A stretch of DNA of 44,654 nucleotides, taken from the NCBI GenBank assembly GCA_003134435.1, contig PLBE01000152.1, positions 733 to 45,386 on the forward strand. Direction: 5' to 3'. Below the pieces are notes generated by a model. The model was not told the DNA's origin, made no database searches, and saw only the letters and a program-made list of their open reading frames with translations. The stretch's first letter is position 1; the number at the start of each line of letters is the position of its first letter. A program made the position numbers and the translations under genes. This DNA is from Acidobacteriaceae bacterium. GTDB lineage: Bacteria; Acidobacteriota; Terriglobia; Terriglobales; Acidobacteriaceae. This document shows, piece by piece, positions 25,584 to 33,817 of the stretch.

Positions 25584-26321
25584 CTACTTGTTCGCCTTGC
25601 CGCTACCACTGGCCTTGCTCGTAGTTCTGCCCGAACCTCCAACACCCAGGCGAGCCAGTTCCTGCGGCACCATTTTGCGCGCGCCCAGAGCGTCGCGATA
25701 ACGCTCCATGATCGAAGAGGCGGCGCGAAAGATCGGTTCGTATGCGCTCTGGTCCGTCGCCGGATTTCCTTCCGCTCCCGAGCACCGCGCCAGCACCACC
25801 GACGCCTTTCCAAAGCGCTCGAGTTTCACCCGCGAAACCGGCGTGCTCGAAGCCAGCATCGACGCCGCGGCCGTCACCGCCGATGCGCTGTCTTCAATCG
25901 AAATCTGCATCAGGTCCTTGGGATCGCGTACCCGCAGCACCAGCGTCTCCACCATATTCGTGGCATCCACGCTGAACGAATATTGGACATTGCTGAACAA
26001 GGTGGCGTCCGGAAACTCGCGCCGTATCCGCACCCAATCCGCCGCCGAAACCGCACCCGGAGGCAACGCCTGCATGCCCGGGATCGGAGCGCTCTGGTCC
26101 AGAGTGGAGTGCCCCCGCGCTACTTCGAAATCCTTGCTGAATGCCGGCTTGCCCGGCGCCTTGGCCAGTGCCGAAGTCAGTTCCTTCTGCTCGTCGCCCG
26201 ACGGCGCGCACACATTCAACACATTCACTTTCACCGGAGGCTGCGTTTGCGCCGGAGCTTGCTGGGCAAAGCCTGCCCCAACCAGGGCCAACACCACGAT
26301 AAGAACTTTGTATGGGAACAC
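25584..26321 (-). CDS. Secreted protein of unknown function
   Basis: A 245-residue exported protein with a signal peptide (about 1-19, cleaved before QQAPA). After a proline/glutamine-rich stretch there is a predicted mixed alpha/beta domain: VNVLNVCAPS, then ADWVRIRREFPDATLFSNVQYSFSVD (shown only in part), then VETLVLRVRDPKDLMQI. The tail is serine/glycine/lysine-rich. A lone cysteine is present at about residue 37. I do not recognise a named family. The start is a GTG at 26321. It is about 180 nt downstream-strand of trxB, with no clear functional link. Confidence 0.7.
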   Translation of the reverse strand: MFPYKVLIVVLALVGAGFAQQAPAQTQPPVKVNVLNVCAPSGDEQKELTSALAKAPGKPAFSKDFEVARGHSTLDQSAPIPGMQALPPGAVSAADWVRIRREFPDATLFSNVQYSFSVDATNMVETLVLRVRDPKDLMQISIEDSASAVTAAASMLASSTPVSRVKLERFGKASVVLARCSGAEGNPATDQSAYEPIFRAASSIMERYRDALGARKMVPQELARLGVGGSGRTTSKASGSGKANK

Positions 26322-26418
26322 GGCGAAATTGTATCAGGCTCAAGAAGAGGGTATAGAGAGCCGACCGTCTCGCCCGGCCGCCACACTGTGGACCATGACT
26401 GGTCCGCCAGCGCCGGAC

Positions 26419-27090
26419 CTAGTCGCCGCTGCCTACTTCCGCCTCAATCGCCCCATGCCGGCGCAGCAACTGCGGCAGATTTTGCGAAAACGCCGAGCGC
26501 GGCAACACCATATCGCAGCCCACTTCGTGCGCCTTCTGCTTCAAATCACCCTGCACATGCGAAAGAAAACCGATGATTGACGTTCCCTTCTTCAGCTTGC
26601 TCTTGAGTTTCGGGATCAGCGTCAGAGGCTTCGCGTTGGCATTGTTCAAGTCGAAGATGATCAGCGAAGGATTCCCCTCGCCATTGCTCTTCATGCGCTC
26701 GGTGAGTTCTTTCTCGTTCTTCACGAACTCCACCTTTACGTTCATCTTGCGCCCTGTTTCCTGAATCTTGCTCAGAAAGAACAGGTCTTCCACAAACGCA
26801 AAAACGCGTGAAGCCGCGTCCTCTCGGGGAGCCGGCAAAGGCTCCGGATCGAGTACCGGATACGAAGCGGAAAAACCGGGCCTCCGCGGTCCTCGACTGC
26901 CGTTGCCGTTCCCATTATCATTGCCCATGTTGGCGCGGTAGCTGTGATCCATGGGAGCCGTGAAAATTCCCTGGTGCTCCTGGCGGTCGCCACCCATCGG
27001 GCCACTCCCACCTCGTTTTGGCGGACGCCGCCCACGGCGCCGTTTATGTCTCCCTCCACCTGAGGAGGAATGTCCGGGTCCTGCATTCAT
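26419..27090 (-). CDS. Degenerate response-regulator receiver protein with Arg/Gly-rich N-terminus
   Basis: A 223-residue protein. Residues 1-85 are disordered-looking: an RRRGRRPPKRGG-type basic, glycine-rich stretch, then Asn/Gly-rich sequence. Residues about 93-205 look like a receiver (CheY) fold: VFAFVEDLFF in the first strand, LIIFDLN (phosphoacceptor-like aspartate), IIGFLSHV (serine in place of the usual T/S position) and DMVLPRSAF, where the usual lysine is arginine. The acidic pair at the start of the domain is also reduced to one E-D in FVEDL. It may therefore bind partners without regular phosphorylation. ATG at 27090 is chosen over the longer frame to 27141. No output domain is present. 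Confidence 0.7.
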   Translation of the reverse strand: MNAGPGHSSSGGGRHKRRRGRRPPKRGGSGPMGGDRQEHQGIFTAPMDHSYRANMGNDNGNGNGSRGPRRPGFSASYPVLDPEPLPAPREDAASRVFAFVEDLFFLSKIQETGRKMNVKVEFVKNEKELTERMKSNGEGNPSLIIFDLNNANAKPLTLIPKLKSKLKKGTSIIGFLSHVQGDLKQKAHEVGCDMVLPRSAFSQNLPQLLRRHGAIEAEVGSGD

Positions 27091-27568
27091 ATTTTTTCTC
27101 TGGTTAACCTTTGTAGTTAAATCCCAAACGCGAATCTCCAACTGCTGATTCCCAAAGCCAGATCGCCAAAACTTGAGGGTCTTCGTCTTCCCCCTGCGTT
27201 CAGGCTACTGAACCATTACTGCACTCCGGAGAACGGCAGACCAAACCCCACGTCGGCTGGATGCTGTTCGAATACCCTATTTGAGAACGCTATTTGAGAA
27301 CACTCTATTTGAGAACAATGTTCAAACGATCTTGGCGCCTGGAGTTTTGTTGGCGCAAACGACCAGCCTGGAAGCATGGCCATTGGGAACACCTTGATGT
27401 TACTCATGAATGCACTGCCTGCGCAAGGGGGGAGTGCCATTAGTTTTCCACACCCGGCATTACCAAAGTGGTGTTGGGACCGACGCCTTCATCCGTCCCC
27501 CCGAGCCAAATTCGCCTCTCGCCCGCCTGTCCACGCCCTACGGATTCACCCAACATCCCCACTCATTA
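27091..27568. other. 478-bp intergenic region without a convincing gene
   Basis: Only short frames (such as 27216-27440 minus) without family features are present. It contains three copies of ctatttgagaac at 27277-27316. It is the longest gene-free stretch of the window and may hold the promoter of the receiver-like gene and the end of the metallopeptidase gene. No RNA gene was recognised. Confidence 0.6.
27277..27316. repeat. Three direct copies of ctatttgagaac
   Basis: Copies start at 27277, 27290 and 27305, spaced 13 and 15 nt. They lie in the gene-free stretch between the receiver-like and metallopeptidase genes. Confidence 0.8.
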
Positions 27569-28438
27569 CTATTGCGCGAACGTGTTGCATTGTTTCATGT
27601 CGCCTGTCGTGAATCCCTTTTGAAACCAGTCCATCCTCTGCTCCGAAGTGCCGTGCGTAAAGGTCTCCGGATTCACATGTCCGGTTTCCATTTTCTGCAA
27701 ACGATCGTCGCCCACCGCCGCCGCCGCATCCAGACCCTCTTTCACTTCTCCCGGATCAAGCAACTTCCTCTCCTCGGTCGAATGTCCCCAGACTCCCGCA
27801 AAACAATCCGCCTGCAGCTCGAGATCAACCGAAAGATGGTTCGCTTCTCCCGGCTTCTGTTCCTGCTCGGCGTGCACCTTCTGCTCGATTCCGGTCAACT
27901 TCTGGATATGATGCCCGATCTCATGCGCCAGCACATACGCTTGCGCAAACTCCCCCGGAACCCCAAAGCGCTGCTTCAACTCATCGTAGAAACCGAGATC
28001 GATATACACTTTTTCGTCACCCGGGCAGTAGAACGGTCCACTCGCCGATTGCGCCAGCCCACACGCCGAATCGATGCTGTCGCGGAACAGCACCAGCTTC
28101 GCGTGACGGTAAGGCACACCCTGCGCCGCCAGAATCTGCGTCCACGTCTTCTGTGTGTCGTCGAGCACGAACGACACAAACTGCACCAGCGGCTGCTCCT
28201 TTTGATCCAGTGCCGTGTCCGCTTGCCGGCTTACTTGCGTCGGAGGGTTGATGCCGCCTCCCACTCCCGCCAGCGAAAGAAAGTTGCGCTTAAACACCAG
28301 ACTCAGAATCAGCAGGATGATAAACCCGCCAATTCCAATGTGGATTCCTCCAAACTGAAATCCACCACCGCCGCCACCGCCGCTGTCATCTCTCCGATCC
28401 TCGATGTCTTGACTCTCTCCGCCCGGCGTCCAGCGCAT
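27569..28438 (-). CDS. YpfJ-type neutral zinc metallopeptidase
   Basis: A 289-residue protein of the neutral zinc metallopeptidase family (PF04228, YpfJ). A glycine-rich stretch (18-38) precedes one transmembrane segment (about 34-50), so the catalytic domain faces the periplasm. The active site is HEIGHH (H172, E173, H176) and the third ligand is probably the glutamate of ELQADCFAG. Other family marks are DQKEQPLVQFVSFVLDD (partial) and the cysteine pair in SACG/YCPG. The family is common in Gram-negative bacteria, but physiological substrates are unknown. It stands alone on its strand with a 64-nt gap to the next gene. Confidence 0.93.
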   Translation of the reverse strand: MRWTPGGESQDIEDRRDDSGGGGGGGFQFGGIHIGIGGFIILLILSLVFKRNFLSLAGVGGGINPPTQVSRQADTALDQKEQPLVQFVSFVLDDTQKTWTQILAAQGVPYRHAKLVLFRDSIDSACGLAQSASGPFYCPGDEKVYIDLGFYDELKQRFGVPGEFAQAYVLAHEIGHHIQKLTGIEQKVHAEQEQKPGEANHLSVDLELQADCFAGVWGHSTEERKLLDPGEVKEGLDAAAAVGDDRLQKMETGHVNPETFTHGTSEQRMDWFQKGFTTGDMKQCNTFAQ

Positions 28439-28502
28439 AAATGCTCTCCTGTAGTTGATGAAAACTGAGTGTCGCCCATTCTAATCGGGCGGTCCATCGA
28501 GA

Positions 28503-28700
28503 TCAAAACCAATCCGGAAACATCATCTCCACCAGCCCTGGAACCCAGTAGGAATAAAATCGCTCATCGCAGATTTTGTACTTCCCGTACTTCTTCCTGG
28601 CATAGTTGCCCCAATGCGGCTGTGTGCCGTCGAAGTCGGTAAAGCCATACTCCCGCGCCAGCGCCCATGAACTGAAAACGCGCCCACTCTTCTTTTTCAC
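28503..28700 (-). pseudogene. Possible C-terminal remnant of an SDR-like gene
   Basis: A 65-residue frame opened by a GTG after an in-frame TGA. Its sequence (LAREYGFTDFDGTQPHWG and YSYWVPGLVEMMFPDWF) looks like the end of a longer protein; I half-recall such ends in acidobacterial SDR-type oxidoreductases, but cannot verify this. There is no usual N-terminus or ribosome site. It may be a decayed gene, a frameshifted gene or a real small ORF. The plus-strand EAL gene begins about 95 nt away. Confidence 0.4.
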
Positions 28701-28795
28701 TACCGCTGGTCACAACCTCAGGCTTCGGCACAAACTCCGCCTCCTCAACCAGATAGCCCACCCTCCAGCACGAAACGTGCCGATTCGCCACTCCT

Positions 28796-30127
28796 TTGGT
28801 TCTCACCCGAGATGACCGCCGCGCGTCCCTTCGCCTGAAGTTCCGTTCCCGCCGGGCCGATAGTAGAAAGGTGAAACCCGCTCCTGCCAAAGAAAAGCCT
28901 GGCGCACCACTCTCGCTGGCCTTGCCCGGACAACGCTTCGTCGCCCGCCAGCCAGTTCTTGACCGCTCACAAAAAGTGTTCGGGTACGAACTTCTTTTCC
29001 GCAATGGTGTCGAGGACTTCTTCAACGCCGATCCCGAACTTGCCGCCCGCTCCACCCTCGACAGTTCCCTGCTCTTCGGTATCAACACGCTTTGCGCTGA
29101 CCGCCGCGCTTTCGTGAACTGCACCCGTGAAGTCCTGTTCAAGGACCTCATCACTTTGCTCCCCCCCCACCAGACCGTGGCCGAGATTCTGGAGACCGTC
29201 GAACCTGAAGACCGCGTCATCGCCGCCTGCAAGCGACTCAAGGAAGCTGGCTATCTCATCGCCCTCGACGACTTTGCCCCCAACGATCCCCGCGCTCCGC
29301 TTTGTGAGTTTGCCGACATCATCAAAATCGATATCCAGGCTACCAAGCCCGAGGAACGGGCCGGCATGATGCGCCAATTCAGCTCGCCCACCTGCAAAAT
29401 GCTGGCCGAAAAACTCGAAACACCCCATGAATTCCAGCAGGCCCGCGATATGGGTTTCGTCTACTTCCAGGGATACTTCTTCTGCCGCCCTGAAGTCGTC
29501 ATCGGCCGCGAAGTGCCCGCCAGCCGCCTCCACTACATGCGATTGCTCGAACTGGTATCCCGCCGCGACATCGACATGCGCGAACTCGAAAAGATGCTCA
29601 AGCAGGAAGCTTCCCTTTCGTATCGCTTGCTCCGCTATCTGAATTCCCCGCTCTTTGGATTTGCCCTCGAAATCAGGTCCATCCGCCATGCCATGGCCGT
29701 TCTCGGGGAACGCGAAATGCGCCGCTGGATACGTCTTGTCGTCACCGTGGGCGCGGCCGAGCAAACCTGCAGTGAGCTCGTCCTCATGGGATTAACTCGC
29801 GCCCGCTTCTGCGAACTGCTCTCCGACCGCCTTCATTCCACTTCTGACCTGTTTCTCTTGGGCCTGCTCTCCATCATGGATGCCATCCTCGAGGTCAGCA
29901 CCGTCGATCTGCTCAAACAACTGCCCGTCGAGCGCGAAACCAAGGCGGCCTTGCTGGGCGAGAAGAGCAGCCTCCGTCCCTTATATCAACTCATGCTGGC
30001 GCAAGAATCGGGCGAGTGGTCGCAGTCCGCCGACCTCGCCAAACAACTAAGGTTAACCGATGAAGAAGTCGCCAACACCTGGTGGCAGGCCCTGCAGTGG
30101 GCCCAGGATGCAACCAGCGGCTGCTGA
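28796..30127 (+). CDS. EAL-HDOD domain protein (YuxH type)
   Basis: A 443-residue protein with an EAL domain (about 45-235) and an HDOD domain (about 240-420). The EAL core keeps YELLFR, AEILETVEP, ALDDFA, IKIDI, AEKLET and FQGYFF, but loop 6 (the DFGTGYSSL region) reads DDFAPNDP, so the usual loop is lost and hydrolysis of c-di-GMP is doubtful. The HDOD part is intact in outline. YuxH-type proteins are linked to c-di-GMP signalling and regulation, often as effectors without catalysis. The start is uncertain: TTG at 28796, or GTG at 28871 where the conserved sequence begins to look natural. Confidence 0.85.
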   Translation: MVLTRDDRRASLRLKFRSRRADSRKVKPAPAKEKPGAPLSLALPGQRFVARQPVLDRSQKVFGYELLFRNGVEDFFNADPELAARSTLDSSLLFGINTLCADRRAFVNCTREVLFKDLITLLPPHQTVAEILETVEPEDRVIAACKRLKEAGYLIALDDFAPNDPRAPLCEFADIIKIDIQATKPEERAGMMRQFSSPTCKMLAEKLETPHEFQQARDMGFVYFQGYFFCRPEVVIGREVPASRLHYMRLLELVSRRDIDMRELEKMLKQEASLSYRLLRYLNSPLFGFALEIRSIRHAMAVLGEREMRRWIRLVVTVGAAEQTCSELVLMGLTRARFCELLSDRLHSTSDLFLLGLLSIMDAILEVSTVDLLKQLPVERETKAALLGEKSSLRPLYQLMLAQESGEWSQSADLAKQLRLTDEEVANTWWQALQWAQDATSGC

Positions 30128-30134
30128 GAAGAAC

Positions 30135-30231
30135 AAGGTCCAAAGGAAAAAAGTCAGATCCCGGAAGTATCGGCCGCTGCTTCTTGCTCATATCTCACTT
30201 CTGCAATCTGACCTCCGGCCTCTAACCTTTG
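30135..30231. repeat. Inverted repeat of the 'ggtcagatt' family, downstream of hpf
   Basis: The left arm (30135-30170) and right arm (30191-30231) are imperfect reverse complements built from aggtc, gtcagat and aagt units. A related pair lies at 30852-30941 on the other side of hpf. Confidence 0.65.
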
Positions 30232-30239
30232 CCATCACC

Positions 30240-30830
30240 CTACGGCGCTTCGATCAACTCCATCTTCCCATCCCGAGTCCGATGCAGGATCATCAACTTC
30301 CCCTTGGGGTCCCGAAAAACAAAAACATCCTTGTCCCGGAAGTGCGCTTCTTTGATCGCCTCCTCCAAAGTCATCGGACGCAGCGCCACCGAGTCCCGCG
30401 CATGCACCAGATGCACTTCGGTAGTCCGCGCCACCGAAGGGAATTTATGAACCAGCACGGAAAACGTAGCATCCTCCGCCAAGCCCAGCGCCGCTTCCAT
30501 ATCCTCCTGCGACTGCCCGTCAAACTTCTTAACCGCTTTTCGCTTCTTGCTTAGCCACTTCGTCTTGTGCTTCAGCGCCTGCTTCTGCAGATGGTCCAGT
30601 GCTTCATTGATCGCCGACAACATGTCGGCCGTCTGCGCTATCCCCACAATCGGACCGTGGGGAGGGTCGATCGTGATTTCCGCCTTGTGCCGCCGCTTTT
30701 CCACGGCCAGAATCACTTTGGTTTCAAATCGATCGCCTAGGATTTTTCGGATTTTATTCAGACCGGTTTCAACTTCGCTGCGTACATCAGGAGTAATTTT
30801 GTATTTCCGCGCGGTATATTCCACGTTCAT
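30240..30830 (-). CDS. hpf: Ribosome hibernation promoting factor, long form
   Basis: A 196-residue protein of the long HPF type: an N-terminal S30AE domain (about 1-105, starting MNVEYTARKYKITPDVR, cut here to VEYTARKYKI) and a C-terminal dimerisation domain (about 135-196, EVHLVHARDSVALRPMTLEEAI, cut). The long form dimerises 70S ribosomes into 100S in stationary phase. It is the last gene of the lpt-rpoN-hpf cluster, in which it often follows rpoN. The gap to rpoN is about 110 nt and holds a repeat. The start ATG at 30830 is canonical for the family. Confidence 0.95.
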   Translation of the reverse strand: MNVEYTARKYKITPDVRSEVETGLNKIRKILGDRFETKVILAVEKRRHKAEITIDPPHGPIVGIAQTADMLSAINEALDHLQKQALKHKTKWLSKKRKAVKKFDGQSQEDMEAALGLAEDATFSVLVHKFPSVARTTEVHLVHARDSVALRPMTLEEAIKEAHFRDKDVFVFRDPKGKLMILHRTRDGKMELIEAP

Positions 30831-30851
30831 GAAGCGCCCTCCAGAAAATCA

Positions 30852-30941
30852 TGGTCAGAGGCAAGAGGTCAGATTGTCGAGGTGAAAGCCTGCAAACGCC
30901 GAGCTTCTGGGTCAATCTCTGACCTTCTGACTCCTGACCTT
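30852..30941. repeat. Inverted repeat of the 'ggtcagatt' family between rpoN and hpf
   Basis: The left arm (30852-30875) and right arm (30911-30941) are imperfect reverse complements; the core unit ggtcagat recurs at 30135-30231. Its right arm runs into the rpoN stop codon (30940-30942). Confidence 0.65.
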
Positions 30942-32817
30942 ATTTCTTCACTCTTCGTTGGTGCGTGCTCGGAATCTTCATATCTTCCCGATACTTCGCA
31001 ACCGTTCGCCGCGTAACCTGGATGCCCTGCGATTGCAGAATGCGGGTAATCTGTTCGTCGGTCAAAGGCCGGCCGGGATCTTCTTCTTCAATGAGCTTCT
31101 TGACCCGCCGCTTCAGAATCAGCAGTGAAGTGCCACCCCCCTCAGGCCCCTGCACGCTTTCCGAGAAGAAATACCGCAACTCGAAAACGCCTTGCGGCGT
31201 GTGCACATACTTGTTGGCCACCGCGCGACTCACCGTGGAAGGATGCACCCCAATCTCTTCCGCCACTTCCTTGATCATCATCGGCTTCAGTTGATCGATT
31301 CCGCGCTCCAGAAAATCCTGCTGGCGCGCCACAATCGAATAGCAGACCTTGGCGATCGTCTGCTTGCGCTGCTCGATGTTCTTGATCAACTGGATCGCCG
31401 ATTTGTAACGGTCTTTCACGTAGTTGCGCGTGTCGCGGTCGTTGCCGTCACGCGTCAGCAGTCGTTTATAAGCGGGATTCAAGCGCAACTGCGGTAAGTC
31501 CTCATCGTTCATGATCACCAGCCACTCATCGCCATGCTTCACGAACGCCACATCCGGCTCAATCAGACGCGCGGGAACCTTGTTATAACGCAACCCCGGT
31601 CGCGGATCGAGCGTGCGGACATAATCCAGGGCCGCTTGCACCGCTTCAATAGGACGCCCGATGGCCCGCGCAATTTCTTTGAACTGCTTCAGCGTCACCG
31701 CCTTCAAATGCTGATCGACGACCGCAATCGCATCTTTCACCACCTGTTCGGTCAGCGCGCTCCCGTTGGTATGCACCTGCAATTGCCCCAGATGGTAGCG
31801 CAACTGGTTGAGCAGGCATTCGCGCAGGTCGCGACACGCAATTCCCTGCGGATCGAACTGCCTCACCACCTCCAGCGCTTCATGCAGATCCGACACCGTG
31901 AAGTTCACCGATGGAATCCGCGCTGGCGCCGTCGCCGCTCCAGTCGCCGTGCTGCCTGAGATCCCTTGACCCGTCGGGTTCGGCTGTGGAACCTCAGCTG
32001 CCTGAACCTCGGCAGTCGCCTCCCCTTGCAAATCTACGTGCACGTCCGCGTCAATCTCTGACTCGACATCGCGCGCAACTTCCACTCCCGCAAAAGACTC
32101 AGCCGCAGCGTCTTCCACCGCCATCCCCGCCATGTCTTCGGGAGCGCCAACCGAAGCCTCGTGATCGCCAACATCCAGTCCCGAATCTTCCGGCGAAGCC
32201 TCCGTCACCGCCAGCCCCAGCGCTTCCGCTTCTCCTACGATCTTGGCCGCTACTTCCACATCGGCCTCCGGTGGCGCTACCGGAGCGATGCCCAGCAGCT
32301 CTTCGTCGCTCGCAATCAGATATCCTTCCTCATTCAGATTCCCGATGATCAACTCCGCCGCTTGATGCACCGGCGGTCGCACCGAAATCGCTCCCAGTTG
32401 CCACAGCAAATGGTCGCTCAGGTTTCCCGGCTTCGACAGGAAATTCTCGAACGAAGGCTTTTCAATCTCTTCCATCTCTCCCGAACTGCGATAACCGGGA
32501 TCAAGGTATTCCTGAAAGAACGATCCAAAATCAATCTCTTCGAACGGATCCTTCTTCTCGTCTGCAACCGGAGCTGCCTCTTCCGACGTCGCCTGCGCCG
32601 CAATCCGATCGCGTTCTTCCTCCTGCCGCCCCACATCATCGAGCAGCGGAATGGAATCTTCCAGCTCTTCCAGCACCGGGTTCTCGACCATCTCGGCATT
32701 GATCATGTCCTTGAGCTCGAGCTTGTTGAGCGCAAGCACCGACACCATTTGCACGAGACCCGGCGTCAGAATCTGCCGCTGGGATAACTTGACGTTCAAT
32801 TTGTGCTGAAGAAGCAC
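30940..32817 (-). CDS. rpoN: RNA polymerase sigma-54 factor with a 130-residue acidic insert
   Basis: The GTG at 32817 (GGGGAG upstream) gives 625 residues; the longer frame to 32934 adds a tail without homology. Region I (QRQILTPGLVQMVSVLALNKLEL) opens the protein, the core-binding region includes QFDPQGIACRDLRECLL, and the C-terminus has the DNA-binding HTH and RpoN box (ending near RRTVAKYREDMKIPST). Most sigma-54 proteins have about 450-500 residues; here about 130 alanine-, glutamate- and valine-rich residues (about 178-310) are inserted inside the core-binding region. Sigma-54 directs transcription from -24/-12 promoters with an AAA+ activator. It lies between lptB and hpf as in many bacteria. 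Confidence 0.93.
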   Translation of the reverse strand: MLLQHKLNVKLSQRQILTPGLVQMVSVLALNKLELKDMINAEMVENPVLEELEDSIPLLDDVGRQEEERDRIAAQATSEEAAPVADEKKDPFEEIDFGSFFQEYLDPGYRSSGEMEEIEKPSFENFLSKPGNLSDHLLWQLGAISVRPPVHQAAELIIGNLNEEGYLIASDEELLGIAPVAPPEADVEVAAKIVGEAEALGLAVTEASPEDSGLDVGDHEASVGAPEDMAGMAVEDAAAESFAGVEVARDVESEIDADVHVDLQGEATAEVQAAEVPQPNPTGQGISGSTATGAATAPARIPSVNFTVSDLHEALEVVRQFDPQGIACRDLRECLLNQLRYHLGQLQVHTNGSALTEQVVKDAIAVVDQHLKAVTLKQFKEIARAIGRPIEAVQAALDYVRTLDPRPGLRYNKVPARLIEPDVAFVKHGDEWLVIMNDEDLPQLRLNPAYKRLLTRDGNDRDTRNYVKDRYKSAIQLIKNIEQRKQTIAKVCYSIVARQQDFLERGIDQLKPMMIKEVAEEIGVHPSTVSRAVANKYVHTPQGVFELRYFFSESVQGPEGGGTSLLILKRRVKKLIEEEDPGRPLTDEQITRILQSQGIQVTRRTVAKYREDMKIPSTHQRRVKK

Positions 32818-33088
32818 TATTTCTCCCCAAGATTTGTTATTTTCCAACCCGGCCGAACCGCCTGCACCAACGACCCGGAACATCGGGTGTGGAAAACTTA
32901 GCTTCTCATGCACCGAGGTAGAAAGCGTGGACACGAAAGGTCAGTGTGCCCACGCCTTGGTAACTAAAATTCGCCCGCTGCAATCAGTTTTCAGTTGTCA
33001 GTTTTCAAAAAAACAGATTCGGCTGAACCCCGATCACCCATTCCCTATCCCTCGCACTCACACTACTCACACCAAACTCACACCAAAC

Positions 33089-33817
33089 TCACACCAACGA
33101 GAAGCTTTCCCCCAGATATACCCGCCGTACTTCCGCATCACTTCCCAATTCCTCCGGCGTGCCCGAGCGGAAGATGCGGCCCTCGTTGATGATGTATGCC
33201 CGATCCGTCACCGATAGTGTCTCGCGGACATTGTGATCCGTAATCAGGATCCCGATCCCGCTCGCCCGCAAATCTGAAATGATCTTCTGCAAATCTAAAA
33301 CCGCGATCGGGTCGATTCCCGAAAACGGCTCGTCCAGCAGAATGAAAGTCGGATTGATGCACAGCGACCGCGCAATCTCCACCCGCCGCCGCTCCCCGCC
33401 CGACAATGCATATCCTTTGTTCTGCCGGATGTGCTCCAGCCCCAGCTGGTCGATCAGCTTCTCTGCCTTCTCCCGCCGTTCATGCCACGAAATCGGCTGA
33501 ACTTCCAGCACCGCCAGTATGTTCTCCTCGACCGTAAGCTTCCGAAATACCGAGGCTTCCTGCGGAAGATAGCTGATACCGTACTGCCGTGCCCGTAAGT
33601 ACATGGGAACGCTCGTGATATCCGCGTCGTCGTACATCACTCTGCCTGTGTCGGGAGGTACCAGACCTACGATGGAATAAAAAGTAGTGGTCTTTCCGGC
33701 TCCGTTCGGTCCCAGCAGTCCCACTACCTCACCCTGCAGAACCTGGAGGCTGACCCCGTTGACTACGCGTCGGCCACGATAAGATTTCCCGATTTCGTCC
33801 GTGGCCAGCGTATGCAT
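33089..33817 (-). CDS. lptB: LPS export ABC transporter ATP-binding protein LptB
   Basis: A 242-residue ABC ATPase. Walker A GPNGAGKT (36-43), signature LSGGERRR, Walker B FILLDEPF and the H-loop DHNV in ITDHNVRET are all present; the sequence [18 protein letters not shown] (cut: [14 protein letters not shown]) is typical of LptB. It powers LPS extraction from the inner membrane with LptF/G. Its start directly follows the lptC/A-like gene's stop (no gap), so the two are surely coupled. rpoN follows after 271 nt, which is 155 nt in the longer rpoN frame. Confidence 0.96.
   Translation of the reverse strand: MHTLATDEIGKSYRGRRVVNGVSLQVLQGEVVGLLGPNGAGKTTTFYSIVGLVPPDTGRVMYDDADITSVPMYLRARQYGISYLPQEASVFRKLTVEENILAVLEVQPISWHERREKAEKLIDQLGLEHIRQNKGYALSGGERRRVEIARSLCINPTFILLDEPFSGIDPIAVLDLQKIISDLRASGIGILITDHNVRETLSVTDRAYIINEGRIFRSGTPEELGSDAEVRRVYLGESFSLV

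Noticed and set aside
27216-27440. Small minus-strand frame in the gene-free stretch
   Set aside because: No ribosome site, no homology pattern, and it spans the direct repeats; not supported as a gene.
28564-29241. Long minus-strand frame of 225 residues opposite the EAL-HDOD gene
   Set aside because: It is the antisense shadow of the EAL-HDOD coding sequence and shows no family features.
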